From: Clostridia bacterium
Lineage (GTDB): Bacteria > Bacillota > Clostridia > Christensenellales > Aristaeellaceae
Reading direction: 5' to 3'
Length of the DNA: 64,000 nt
Assembly (NCBI GenBank): GCA_017512985.1
Contig: JAFWEJ010000002.1
Span: 62,001-126,000 of the forward strand
Position 1 is the stretch's first letter; each line of letters begins with the position of its first letter. The translations under genes and the position numbers were made by a program. This document shows positions 46,545 to 55,938 of the stretch, piece by piece. The notes below the pieces were generated by a model. That model worked only from the letters and a program-made list of their open reading frames with translations. It was not told where the DNA came from and ran no database searches.

Positions 46545-48362
46545 ATGAAAAAGAAACTTCTCTGGCCGACCCTGGACGCTCTTTTTACCGTGGCCGGCCT
46601 GCTTGTTTCCGTGGCGTTCTATTTCTCCCTTCATGTATCCCAGGCCAGGCTGATCCAGATGACAAGAACGATTCCTGTCCTTCTTGCCGCCACGCTCCTG
46701 GGCCTGATGATCTCCGGCATTTACAGGTCTCTCCTGCGCTATGCCGGAGCGGACACCTTCCTGCAGGCGATCACCGGCACCCTGGCCGGAACCGGCGTTA
46801 CCTATCTGGTCTCCCTGATTATCTCCCTGTTCATCCAGGGATATGAAGCCAGTCCCCAATGGATCCTGATGCCGCGCCCGATTTATTTCATGCAGTGGGT
46901 TATCACTCTTTTCCTGGTGGCCGGATCGCGCTTCCTGATCCGCTACCGCGAAGCGGGTTCCCATAAGCGGGCGGGAAAAGATACCAAACGGATCCTGATC
47001 ATCGGCGCCGGTTATGCCGGCGCGGCCATGATCCGGGACATCCAGAACGGCCGGTACGGCAACGCCGCGGCAGTTGCCATCCTGGACGACGATCCCCAGA
47101 AACAGAACTCTTCGATTTCCAGGGTTCCTGTGGCAGGAACCACGGACCAGATTGAAAGCGCCGTGGAAAAATATGGTGCTGACGAGATTGTCATCGCCAT
47201 CGCCACCCCGAAGGGTGATCTGACCGATCTCCTGAACCGGTGCCTTGCCACCGGTCTCCATGTGCTCCTCTACTCCGGCGCACGGGAAGGAACGGAGGCC
47301 CGGGAGATCAATATTGCCGACCTCCTCGGCCGTCCGGAACAGCATCTGGATATGACCGGGGTTCAGGAATACCTCGCCGGCAAAACCGTGATGATCACCG
47401 GCGGCGGCGGATCCATCGGATCCGAGCTCTGCCGGCAGATCCTGGCCTTTACCCCGAAAAAGCTTATTCTCTACGATATTTCCGAGAACTACATGTACGA
47501 CCTCTTCTTTGAGCTGAAGGAGAAATACGGAGAACTGGTTACCAACACTGTGGTTCTTGAGGTGGGTTCCGTCCGGGATGAGGAATCGCTCTGGCGGGTC
47601 GTGGGCAGGTACAAGCCGGATATTGTAATTCACGCCGCAGCCCACAAGCATGTTCCCCTGATGGAGAACAGCGCCGAGCAGGCGGTCCTGAACAACGTCT
47701 TCGGCACCTATAAAACTGCAAAGGTGGCTGTCGAATGCGGTGTTAAACGCTTCGTCCTCATTTCCACGGACAAAGCCGTCAATCCCACCAACGTCATGGG
47801 CGCCTCCAAGCGCCTGGCGGAGATCATCATCTCCTCCATCCCGAACGGCAGCACCGAGTTCATGGCCGTCCGCTTCGGCAACGTCCTCGGTTCCCACGGT
47901 TCCGTGGTGCCGATCTTTGAGCGCCAGATCAAAGCCGGCGGTCCGGTAACCCTCACTGATCCGGAGATCATCCGGTATTTCATGACGATTCCCGAAGCCG
48001 CATCCCTGGTCCTCCAGGCGGTGTCCATCGCCAGGGGCGGGGAGCTGTTCATCCTGGACATGGGCGAGCCCGTAAAGATCAGGGACCTTGCCGAAAAGAT
48101 GATCCGGCTTTACGGCACCGGCAGGGAACAGATCATCTGTACCGGCCTCCGTCCCGGGGAAAAACTCTACGAGGAACTCCTTCTGGACAGGGAAACAGAC
48201 AAGGCCACCGAACGCGACCGTATCTATGTCACTCCCCAGGACCATTACGACTGGGAAACAGTCCGGTCCTGGCTTTCCGGGCTGGAAACCGCCATTGATC
48301 AGCACCGGGACATCAAACAAGCCCTGCGGGAGATTCTCCCCACCTACCACGAAGCCAGATAG
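46545..48362 (+). CDS. UDP-N-acetylhexosamine 4,6-dehydratase (PglF/CapD type)
   Basis: The 605-residue protein has four N-terminal membrane helices (residues 8-125), a CoA-binding-like Rossmann segment (ILIIGAGYAGAAM near residue 150) and a C-terminal dehydratase domain. There GGGGSIGSELCRQ is near residue 286, HAAAHKHVPLMEN near 365 and STDKAVNPTNVMGASK near 407, where Met replaces the usual Tyr, as in PglF/WbpM. It makes UDP-4-keto-6-deoxy sugars, precursors of bacillosamine- or fucosamine-type residues. It is the first gene of the second operon. Confidence 0.92.
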   Translation: MKKKLLWPTLDALFTVAGLLVSVAFYFSLHVSQARLIQMTRTIPVLLAATLLGLMISGIYRSLLRYAGADTFLQAITGTLAGTGVTYLVSLIISLFIQGYEASPQWILMPRPIYFMQWVITLFLVAGSRFLIRYREAGSHKRAGKDTKRILIIGAGYAGAAMIRDIQNGRYGNAAAVAILDDDPQKQNSSISRVPVAGTTDQIESAVEKYGADEIVIAIATPKGDLTDLLNRCLATGLHVLLYSGAREGTEAREINIADLLGRPEQHLDMTGVQEYLAGKTVMITGGGGSIGSELCRQILAFTPKKLILYDISENYMYDLFFELKEKYGELVTNTVVLEVGSVRDEESLWRVVGRYKPDIVIHAAAHKHVPLMENSAEQAVLNNVFGTYKTAKVAVECGVKRFVLISTDKAVNPTNVMGASKRLAEIIISSIPNGSTEFMAVRFGNVLGSHGSVVPIFERQIKAGGPVTLTDPEIIRYFMTIPEAASLVLQAVSIARGGELFILDMGEPVKIRDLAEKMIRLYGTGREQIICTGLRPGEKLYEELLLDRETDKATERDRIYVTPQDHYDWETVRSWLSGLETAIDQHRDIKQALREILPTYHEAR

Positions 48363-48374
48363 GAGGTCAGATTC

Positions 48375-48713
48375 ATGTACTTTTACAAACTGGACGGAAA
48401 GATCGCCATCACGGAAGACAGGATCCCCTTCGGTGAGGAAATCACCGCCAATACCACTGACGGCGCTTATGAAAAGCATGTCCCCGTGATCGAACAGCAG
48501 GGAGACCACGTGATGGTCAAAGTCGGCTCCGTTCCCCATCCCATGCTGGATGTCCACTGGATCGAATGGATCATCCTGGAAACCGCCTCCGGTTTCCAGC
48601 GCAAAGACCTGAGACCCGGCGAAGCCCCGGAAGCGGAATTCGCCGTTACCGAACCCGTTGTCGCCGCATACGAATACTGCAACCTCCACGGGCTGTGGAA
48701 GGCTGAAGCATAA
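48375..48713 (+). CDS. Superoxide reductase (class II, neelaredoxin-like)
   Basis: The 112-residue protein carries the whole iron centre of superoxide reductase: EKHVP near residue 34, VPHPM near 55, DVHWIEWI near 60 and YEYCNLHGLW near the C-terminus. This supplies four His and one Cys, plus the conserved Glu-Lys. It lacks the N-terminal rubredoxin-like desulforedoxin domain. It would reduce superoxide to peroxide in the cytoplasm of an anaerobe. Its place inside a polysaccharide operon, 12 bp after a dehydratase gene with AGGAGG before the ATG, is unusual and suggests chance insertion or shared expression rather than a biosynthetic role. Confidence 0.88.
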   Translation: MYFYKLDGKIAITEDRIPFGEEITANTTDGAYEKHVPVIEQQGDHVMVKVGSVPHPMLDVHWIEWIILETASGFQRKDLRPGEAPEAEFAVTEPVVAAYEYCNLHGLWKAEA

Positions 48714-48736
48714 AAAGAAAAGGAAGGACTGAAACC

Positions 48737-49852
48737 ATGAAGATCGGCTGTGTGAAAGAGATCAAGAACAATGAATTCCGCGTGGGACTGACCCCCGACA
48801 ACGTTAAAGCCTATGTGGCCGCAGGCCATCATGTCTATATGGAGAAAGGCGCCGGCGTGGGTTCCGGCTTTACCGACAACGAATATGTGGACGCAGGCGC
48901 TTCGCTGATCGACAACGCGGCGGATGTCTGGCACCTGGTCGATATGATGATCAAGGTCAAGGAGCCCCTGGAAGAAGAATATCCCCTCTTCCACGACGGG
49001 CTGATCCTCTATACCTATCTTCACCTTGCCGCGGACAGGGAACAGATGGACGCGCTTCTCAAAGGCAAGGTCAAAGCCGTCGCCTATGAGACCATCCAGG
49101 AAAAAGACGGATCCCTTCCCTGCCTTGCCCCCATGTCCCAGATCGCCGGCCGCCTTTCCATCCAGGAAGGCGCAAAATACCTTGAAAAGCGTTTCGGCGG
49201 GGAAGGCATCCTCCTTGCCGGCGTTCCCGGCACACCGAAAGCCAACGTGGTCATCCTCGGCGGCGGCACGGTCGGCATGAACGCCTGCAAGATCGCCGTC
49301 GGCATGGGCGCCAACGTCACGATCCTCGACGTGAACCTCAAACGCCTGGAGGAACTGGACAATCTCTTCGGAGCCCACATCCAGACCCTGGTTTCCACCG
49401 ATTCCAACATCGAACGCGTGCTGAAGGACGCCGATCTGGTCATCGGCTCCGTCCTGATCCCCGGCGGCTCCACCCCGAAGCTCTTCAAAAAGAAGTATCT
49501 TCCCGAAATGAAAGACGGCGCCGTTTTTGTGGACGTCGCCATCGACCAGGGCGGCTGCGGGGAATCCTCCCATGTCACCACCCATGACGATCCCGTTTAT
49601 ACGCTGGACGGCGTCGTCCACTACTGCGTCGGCAACATGCCCGGCGCCGTTCCGCGGACTTCCACCATCGCCCTGACCAACGCGACCCTGAAATACGGCC
49701 TGCAGATTGCGAAGGACGGCCTGGAAGAGGCCTGCAGGCAGAGCAGCGTCATTACCAGCGGCGTCAACTGCTACCTTGGCAGACTGACAAACCGGAACGT
49801 GGCAAAAGCACACGGATATGAGTATGAAGACCTGGCGGAGCTGATCGGATAA
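48737..49852 (+). CDS. ald: Alanine dehydrogenase
   Basis: It interconverts L-alanine and pyruvate plus ammonia with NAD. The 371-residue length is typical. It has the family N-terminus KIGCVKEIKNNEFRVGLTP, catalytic-region residues LHLAAD near 95, the NAD motif ILGGGTVGMNA near residue 172 and DVAIDQGGCGES near 265. Together with the superoxide reductase it forms a metabolic pair embedded between two glycan genes. It could supply alanine or pyruvate for substituents, but that is speculation. Confidence 0.95.
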   Translation: MKIGCVKEIKNNEFRVGLTPDNVKAYVAAGHHVYMEKGAGVGSGFTDNEYVDAGASLIDNAADVWHLVDMMIKVKEPLEEEYPLFHDGLILYTYLHLAADREQMDALLKGKVKAVAYETIQEKDGSLPCLAPMSQIAGRLSIQEGAKYLEKRFGGEGILLAGVPGTPKANVVILGGGTVGMNACKIAVGMGANVTILDVNLKRLEELDNLFGAHIQTLVSTDSNIERVLKDADLVIGSVLIPGGSTPKLFKKKYLPEMKDGAVFVDVAIDQGGCGESSHVTTHDDPVYTLDGVVHYCVGNMPGAVPRTSTIALTNATLKYGLQIAKDGLEEACRQSSVITSGVNCYLGRLTNRNVAKAHGYEYEDLAELIG

Positions 49853-49903
49853 AGATCTGACCCAACCGCGCAGGAAGAAACCGGAAGGAGGTGAAACCGG
49901 CAC

Positions 49904-51289
49904 ATGATCCGCAAGAATCAGGCATTCCTGAACCGCGTCAATATTATCCTGGACATGCTGCTGGTGATCATCTCCTATCTCTTTGCTTCCTGGCTGCGCC
50001 TGGACTTCTTTGACGGGCACGGAGACAACATGGCCGCCGTCAGCAGCAAAACAATCCTCCTGGCGGTCGCCTACTCCCTGGTTTTGTTCCTGCTGCTTTC
50101 CCTGCTGGGATTCTACAACACCACCAGGACGAGAAGGCTGATCTGGAAAGTCCGTACGATCTTCCTGGGCGTAACAGTTTCCATCCTGATCGCTTCCACT
50201 TTCCTGTTCGTTTTCCGGCTGGTGGATTTCTCCCGCGGCGTCCTGCTGGTCTTCTACCTGGCCACGCTGTTCCTCCTGACCGGCAAATACGCTTTTATGC
50301 GGCTGGTCCTTAGGCGTTTCCGCGGGAAAGGGTATAACCTGAAGCATGTCGTTGTGATCGGAACCGGCAGCCTGGCCCGGCAGTACAAAAACGATATAGA
50401 AGCGGAACCGGAGCTGGGGTTCCATATCAAAGGGTTTATCGGGAATCAGAACCTTCTCCGGGAAAACGAGACATGGCTCGGATCTTTTGCAGATCTGGAT
50501 GAGCCGTTGTCCTCCCCGGATATCAGCGAAGTGGTTATTGCCCTGGATCCGGAAGAGTACAGCCGCCTGTGGCAGATCATTCCCGCCTGTGAGCGGAACG
50601 GCGTGAAGTATTCCGTGATCCCGTTCTACAACGACATCATTCCCTCAAACCCGACAATCGAAACGATCGGCCGGAGCAAGCTGATCAACATGCGGACTAA
50701 CCGTCTGGAAAACGTGGGCTGGGCGATCCTGAAACGCGGCTTTGATATCACCGCCAGCGCCCTGGGGCTGGTCCTTCTCAGCCCCCTGCTCCTGGCCATT
50801 GCTGTTGGAGTGAAATGCTCCGGCCCCGGGCCGGTTCTTTTCCGGCAGAAGAGAGTGGGCTACCAGCGCAAAGAATTTGAAATGCTCAAGTTCAGGAGCA
50901 TGCGGGTAAACGAGGAAGAAGACACTGCCTGGACGCAGAATGAGGACCCGAGAAGAACGAAAATCGGAGCGGTCCTGCGGAAAACCAGCCTGGACGAACT
51001 GCCGCAGCTGATCAACGTCCTGAAGGGCGACATGAGCCTGGTCGGGCCCCGGCCCGAGCTTCCGCATTTTGTGGAGCAGTTCAAAGAAACCATCCCCTAT
51101 TACATGGTCAAACACCAGGTAAAACCGGGCATGACCGGCTGGGCGCAGATCAATGGCTACCGTGGAGATACCAGCATCGAAAAACGGGTCGAACTGGATC
51201 TGTGGTACATTGACAACTGGAGTGTCTGGCTCGATATGAGGATCCTGTTCAGGACGGTTTTCGGAGGCATGACGAATCGGGAGGTCTGA
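49904..51289 (+). CDS. Polyprenyl-phosphate sugar phosphotransferase (WbaP/WcaJ family)
   Basis: It starts glycan synthesis by placing a sugar 1-phosphate on undecaprenyl phosphate. The 461-residue protein has four N-terminal membrane helices, a CoA-binding-like domain (VVVIGTGSLARQY near residue 149) and the catalytic C-terminal domain. That domain begins KRGFDITASALGLVLLSP near residue 280 and holds LFRQKRVGY, FRSMR, TSLDELPQLINVL and MSLVGPRPELP. Its presence implies that the second polymer is built on a polyprenyl carrier. RBS AAGGAGGTGA is strong. Confidence 0.93.
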   Translation: MIRKNQAFLNRVNIILDMLLVIISYLFASWLRLDFFDGHGDNMAAVSSKTILLAVAYSLVLFLLLSLLGFYNTTRTRRLIWKVRTIFLGVTVSILIASTFLFVFRLVDFSRGVLLVFYLATLFLLTGKYAFMRLVLRRFRGKGYNLKHVVVIGTGSLARQYKNDIEAEPELGFHIKGFIGNQNLLRENETWLGSFADLDEPLSSPDISEVVIALDPEEYSRLWQIIPACERNGVKYSVIPFYNDIIPSNPTIETIGRSKLINMRTNRLENVGWAILKRGFDITASALGLVLLSPLLLAIAVGVKCSGPGPVLFRQKRVGYQRKEFEMLKFRSMRVNEEEDTAWTQNEDPRRTKIGAVLRKTSLDELPQLINVLKGDMSLVGPRPELPHFVEQFKETIPYYMVKHQVKPGMTGWAQINGYRGDTSIEKRVELDLWYIDNWSVWLDMRILFRTVFGGMTNREV

Positions 51290-51299
51290 GGATAAGACG

Positions 51300-52451
51300 A
51301 TGAAAAGAGTACTGCAGATCTCCAATTATGCATACCCCAACCGCGGCGGGATTGAACAGGTGGCCAGGGAAATTGCCGGGGCCCTGCGGGAACAGTATGA
51401 GCAGAAGATCATTTGTTTCAACGAAACGGCTTCGGACGGGGACTGTGTATGCAGGCGGAATGAAACGGTCACGGACCGGGTGGACGGGGTGCAAGTAATC
51501 CGCTGCGGCTGCGTCACCAAGAAAGCGTCGCAGTCCATATCCCTGACATTCAGCGCGCAGCTGAAAAATGTCATGGACGATTTCCGCCCGGACATCGTGA
51601 TCTTCCATTACCCGAATCCGTTCCAGTCTTTTTTCCTGAAAAAATATCTGGACAGGGGCTTCCGGTTTATTCTGTACTGGCATCTGGATATCACCAGGCA
51701 GAAGGTTCTGGGCAGGCTCTTTCATCAGCAGACAATCCGGTTGCTGGAGCGGGCGGATACAATCGTTGCCACCAGCCCGGTATATATTGATGGAAGCCCA
51801 TATCTGTCCCGGTACAGGCATAAATGTACGGTGATTCCCAACTGTATCAACGCGGACCGCCTGAGAATCACGGACGCTATCCGAAACAGGGCTGAGCAGC
51901 TCCGGGAAGAGTGTAAAGGAAAGACTCTTTGTTTTTCTGTCGGAAGGCATATTCCATATAAAGGGTTCACTTATCTGATTCAGGCGGCCGGATACCTGAA
52001 CGATGATTTCCGTATTATCATTGCAGGAGAAGGTCCTCTGACAGCACAGTTGAAGGCGGAAGCTGCAGGGGATCCGAGGATTATTTTCCCCGGAAGGATA
52101 TCTGATGAGGATTTGATTGCTTATTATCTGGCCATGGATGTTTTTTGTTTTACGTCCATTACCAAGAATGAGGCGTTTGGCATTGCACTGGCGGAGGCAA
52201 TGTCCTTTGGCAAACCGGCAGTAACTTTTACGATACCCGGATCCGGGGTAAATTATGTAAATCAAAGAGATATAACAGGGCTTGAGGTTCCGAACAGAGA
52301 TGCGAAAGCTTACGCTGAGGCACTTATAAAACTGAGCAATGACCCCGTTCTCAGGAAAAGGCTTGGAATAAAAGGAGCAGAACGAATTCGGGCCATGTTT
52401 ATGGCAGAAGCGTTTCAGAACAGAATACTGGCCCTCCTGCAGAAAGCATAG
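51300..52451 (+). CDS. GT4-family glycosyltransferase
   Basis: The 383-residue two-Rossmann enzyme has YAYPNRGGIEQVAREIA at residue 9, SVGRHIPYKGFTYLIQA near residue 213 and TKNEAFGIALAEAMSFGKP near residue 286, the GT4 EX7E-type donor site. Base use changes inside the gene: the first 500 bp are GC-rich like the upstream genes, while the last 500 bp are AT-rich like the downstream block. A recombination junction may run through it. Donor and acceptor sugars are unknown. Confidence 0.88.
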   Translation: MKRVLQISNYAYPNRGGIEQVAREIAGALREQYEQKIICFNETASDGDCVCRRNETVTDRVDGVQVIRCGCVTKKASQSISLTFSAQLKNVMDDFRPDIVIFHYPNPFQSFFLKKYLDRGFRFILYWHLDITRQKVLGRLFHQQTIRLLERADTIVATSPVYIDGSPYLSRYRHKCTVIPNCINADRLRITDAIRNRAEQLREECKGKTLCFSVGRHIPYKGFTYLIQAAGYLNDDFRIIIAGEGPLTAQLKAEAAGDPRIIFPGRISDEDLIAYYLAMDVFCFTSITKNEAFGIALAEAMSFGKPAVTFTIPGSGVNYVNQRDITGLEVPNRDAKAYAEALIKLSNDPVLRKRLGIKGAERIRAMFMAEAFQNRILALLQKA

Positions 52452-52481
52452 CTTGATTCCGAAGGGAGAGAGACAGACCCG

Positions 52482-53564
52482 TTGAAGATCATACAGATCC
52501 TGACTAATCTCAACTGGGGAGACGCTATCGGCAATGAAGTCCTTGCTATGGACGAAGTGCTGAAACAACAAGGATATGATTCACGGATTATGGCAATCAC
52601 CATCCATGAATCTCTCCGATATCGGGCATCTGAAGCAGATTTTTCCCGAATTGCTCCGGAGGATCTGGTTATCTTTCATAAAGCGACAGGAGATATGCTG
52701 ACTAAACGAGTGATTCAGCTTCCCTGCAGGAAAGCTATGATCTATCATAATATCACTCCCGCGAAATACTTTTTTCCCTATGACCGAATTATGTCGTTCA
52801 ATCTCTGGCTGGGGAGAAAACAACTTAGGCAGTATACTTCCTGCATGGATGTTTGCTGGGCGGATTCTTCCTACAATGCGGAAGAACTGTTGCGATGCGG
52901 GGTGTCAAAGGATAAGGTAAAAATTCTCCCTATCCTGTTTTCTGAAAAAGAATCGACGATAATCCCGGATCCTTTGACAGAAGAGAAGCTTATATCAGTC
53001 AAATCCACGAAACTGTTATGTATCGGCCGCATTGCACCGAACAAAAAACTGGAGGACGCAATCAAACTGTATGTTTATTACAAAGCATTCTGCGACAGCG
53101 ATGCGGTTTTATATCTTGTAGGCGGTTGGGATGGCCTGGAAAAATACTATGCAAAGCTGAAAGGATTCTGTGCGGACCTAGGATTAAACGAAAACCAGGT
53201 TGTCTTTGCGGGTCGTATTAGTGAAGAGGAAAAAGAATCCTATCTCCGGAACGCAGATGTGCTTCTTTGTATGAGCGAACATGAAGGCTTCTGTGTTCCT
53301 CTTCTGGAGGCGATGAGCCGGGAACTTCCCATATTGGCATATGCGAAAGCAGCGGTACCGGAGACGCTTGGAGAGAGCAAACTGCTGTTTAACGAAAAAG
53401 ATTATATTATAATGGCAAAAGCACTGGAACGTCTTCAAAAAGAAAGACAATTCCGTTCAGAAATCCTGGAAGCCCAGCGAAAAAGCTTACGGCGGTTTGA
53501 CCGGGCTGCTGTGCTGAATCAGTTTATTAGCCTTGTGAACAGTCTGGCAGACAAGATGCAATGA
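52482..53564 (+). CDS. GT4-family glycosyltransferase
   Basis: The 360-residue protein starts at TTG 52482 with GGGAGAGAG upstream. It begins KIIQILTNLNWGDAIGNEV and has LCIGRIAPNKKLEDAI near residue 178 and CMSEHEGFCVPLLEAMSRELP near residue 263, the GT4 donor-binding region. It is a cytoplasmic transferase of the second polymer. Coding bias is AT-rich. Confidence 0.85.
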   Translation: MKIIQILTNLNWGDAIGNEVLAMDEVLKQQGYDSRIMAITIHESLRYRASEADFSRIAPEDLVIFHKATGDMLTKRVIQLPCRKAMIYHNITPAKYFFPYDRIMSFNLWLGRKQLRQYTSCMDVCWADSSYNAEELLRCGVSKDKVKILPILFSEKESTIIPDPLTEEKLISVKSTKLLCIGRIAPNKKLEDAIKLYVYYKAFCDSDAVLYLVGGWDGLEKYYAKLKGFCADLGLNENQVVFAGRISEEEKESYLRNADVLLCMSEHEGFCVPLLEAMSRELPILAYAKAAVPETLGESKLLFNEKDYIIMAKALERLQKERQFRSEILEAQRKSLRRFDRAAVLNQFISLVNSLADKMQ

Positions 53565-53589
53565 ACAGACAGGAACGAAAGAGTATTGT

Positions 53590-53727
53590 ATGAAGAAGAT
53601 CAAATATTTTAAGCCCCTTTGGATGATTCATAATTCCACTTATCGGAATATAGTTCGTGGAATGAGCAGAAAAAGATGGGAGCGGCACTTTCGAAAAATT
53701 CTGATAATTCTGAAATTGAAGAAGTAA
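53590..53727 (+). CDS. Small basic protein, hypothetical
   Basis: A 45-codon frame (MKKIKYFKPLWMIHNSTYRN and onward) fills the gap between a GT4 gene and manC. GAAAGAG lies 7 nt before the ATG. The product is rich in Lys and Arg, with a hydrophobic stretch near the C-terminus (KILIILKLKK). Orientation and spacing fit the operon, but there is no family recognition. It may be a remnant of a larger gene. Confidence 0.35.
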   Translation: MKKIKYFKPLWMIHNSTYRNIVRGMSRKRWERHFRKILIILKLKK

Positions 53728-53748
53728 ATCGAGGGGAGAAAGGACAAC

Positions 53749-54825
53749 ATGAACCATTACGGTGTCATTATGGCCGGTGGTGGAGGCACGCGTTTCTGGC
53801 CTTTATCCCGTCAAAAAACCCCGAAACAATTGTTAAACCTGTCCGGCAAAAACCTTATGGTCAATGAAGCGATAGACCGTATGGCAACCGTGATCGGTAA
53901 AAGCAACATTTTCATTGTGACAGCGGATGTACAGGCCCCCTCCATGATTATGGCAACACAGGGGAAAGTTTTTCCCAGGAACATTCTTGCAGAGCCTGCA
54001 GCCCGGAATACGGCTGCCTGCATCGGTTATGCTGCCATGGAAATTTATCGGAAATATGGAGACGGAGTGATGATCATCACTCCGGCAGACCACTATATTG
54101 AAAATGAGGATGCGCTGACAGAGATTTTCAGGAAAGCGATCATTACGGCAGAGGAACAGGACAAACTGGTGACAATTGGCCTGAAACCGACTTTCCCATC
54201 CACGGGATTCGGATATATTAAATACGATCCGGCTTCGCCGGGCAGCGTGAAATCAGTTGTTGAATTCAAGGAAAAACCGGATGAAGAGACTGCAAAAGCA
54301 TATATTGAGAATGGACACTATGTATGGAACAGCGGCATGTTTATCTGGAAAGCAAGCCTGATTCTTCAGAAACTGAAGGATTTTGTGCCGGATATATATA
54401 TAGATCTGAAAACGATCGGCGATGCCATGAATACTCCCGGAGAGCAGGAAGTCCTTCATGAAGTATACCCGGGAATCAGAAAAATCTCCATCGATTATGC
54501 TGTCATGGAACACAGCGCAGCGGAGGGGGATGTGGTGGTTATTCCCGGTGACTGCGGTTGGAATGACGTTGGTTCCTGGGATATGATGGATATTCTTCAC
54601 AAACCGGATGAGAACAACAACGTTCTCCTCGGAGATACGGTGGCGATCAATGTGAAAGACAGTGTTATCTATTCACAGGGTCGCATTGTAGCAGCGCTTG
54701 ACATTGATAACATCGTGGTTGTTGAAACTCCGGATGCAGTTCTGGTATGCAGAAAGGATAAAGCCCAGAATGTCAAGCAGATCGTTGATTACCTGACAGA
54801 TAACCAAAGGAATGAACTTCTTTGA
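53749..54825 (+). CDS. manC: Mannose-1-phosphate guanylyltransferase
   Basis: It makes GDP-mannose, the substrate of Gmd two steps on. The 358-residue protein has GVIMAGGGGTRFWPLSR at residue 4, PKQLLNL, EPAARNTAACIGYAA near residue 82 and FKEKPDEETAKAY near 170. It lacks the extra C-terminal phosphomannose isomerase domain of longer ManC enzymes. RBS AAAGGA precedes the ATG. Confidence 0.94.
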   Translation: MNHYGVIMAGGGGTRFWPLSRQKTPKQLLNLSGKNLMVNEAIDRMATVIGKSNIFIVTADVQAPSMIMATQGKVFPRNILAEPAARNTAACIGYAAMEIYRKYGDGVMIITPADHYIENEDALTEIFRKAIITAEEQDKLVTIGLKPTFPSTGFGYIKYDPASPGSVKSVVEFKEKPDEETAKAYIENGHYVWNSGMFIWKASLILQKLKDFVPDIYIDLKTIGDAMNTPGEQEVLHEVYPGIRKISIDYAVMEHSAAEGDVVVIPGDCGWNDVGSWDMMDILHKPDENNNVLLGDTVAINVKDSVIYSQGRIVAALDIDNIVVVETPDAVLVCRKDKAQNVKQIVDYLTDNQRNELL

Positions 54826-54903
54826 TTTTTTCAAGGAAGAGCAATTGGTGTATTGAGCATTCATTATTCTATCCGTATTAGTCATACAGAAAGGATTATC
54901 ATC

Positions 54904-55938
54904 ATGAAAAAAGCACTTATCACAGGCATTACCGGTCAGGATGGTTCCTACCTTGCCGAACTTCTTCTCGAAAAGAATTATGAGGTTCATGGCCTGATTC
55001 GACGGGCTTCTGTTCCGACCACCTGGCGTATTGATCATATCCTGAACAAACTGATCATTCATGAAGGGGACCTCGGCGATTCAAACAGCATCTTCAGGAT
55101 TGTTCTTTCCGTGAAGCCGGATGAGATTTATAATCTGGCTGCTCAAAGCCACGTACAGGTTTCATTTGAAGCGGCCGAGTATACGGGGGATGTGGATGCG
55201 CTTGGTGTTTTGCGTATTCTGGAAGCAGTCCACAATGCCGGACTTGATAAAATTACCCGGGTCTATCAGGCTTCTACAAGCGAATTATATGGGAAAGTGG
55301 AAGAAGTGCCTCAGAATGAGAACACTCCTTTTCATCCCTACAGCCCTTATGCAATAGCTAAGCAATATGGATACTGGATGATTCGCCAGTATAGGGAAGC
55401 ATATGGGATTTTTGCCTGTAACGGTATTCTTTTCAACCATGAATCTGAACGCAGGGGTGAGACGTTTGTAACGAGAAAGATCACCCGTGCAGCCGGTCGC
55501 ATCGCGGTCGGTCTTCAGGACCATCTTGAACTTGGGAACCTGGACAGCCTTCGCGACTGGGGCTATGCCAAAGACTATGTGGAATGTATGTGGATGATTC
55601 TCCAGCAGGACAGACCGGACGATTATGTAATTGCAACCGGCGTTCAGCACACAGTCAGGGAATTTACTACGCTTGCCTTTGCCCATGACGGGTTTGAACT
55701 GGAATGGAAAGGCGAAGGCGTTAATGAAAAGGGATATGATAAGAAAACTGGCAGGATGCTGGTCTGTGTGAATGAAAAATGGTATCGTCCAACCGATGTG
55801 GTTAACCTCTGGGGTGATCCGACCAAGGCCCGGACCAAGCTTGGCTGGAATCCACAAAAGACCAGCTATGAGGAATTATGCCATATTATGGCTGAAGCAG
55901 ATCTGCAGCTTGCAAAGAAAGAAGCGGAAAGCAAATGA
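54904..55938 (+). CDS. gmd: GDP-mannose 4,6-dehydratase
   Basis: It converts GDP-mannose to GDP-4-keto-6-deoxymannose. The 344-residue protein has [19 protein letters not shown] at residue 4, STSELYGK near residue 125 and [13 protein letters not shown] near residue 145, then [16 protein letters not shown]. The ATG at 54904 follows AAAGGA and starts the conserved domain; a TTG 51 nt upstream is not needed. The last bases overlap rmd (ATGA). Confidence 0.95.
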   Translation: MKKALITGITGQDGSYLAELLLEKNYEVHGLIRRASVPTTWRIDHILNKLIIHEGDLGDSNSIFRIVLSVKPDEIYNLAAQSHVQVSFEAAEYTGDVDALGVLRILEAVHNAGLDKITRVYQASTSELYGKVEEVPQNENTPFHPYSPYAIAKQYGYWMIRQYREAYGIFACNGILFNHESERRGETFVTRKITRAAGRIAVGLQDHLELGNLDSLRDWGYAKDYVECMWMILQQDRPDDYVIATGVQHTVREFTTLAFAHDGFELEWKGEGVNEKGYDKKTGRMLVCVNEKWYRPTDVVNLWGDPTKARTKLGWNPQKTSYEELCHIMAEADLQLAKKEAESK

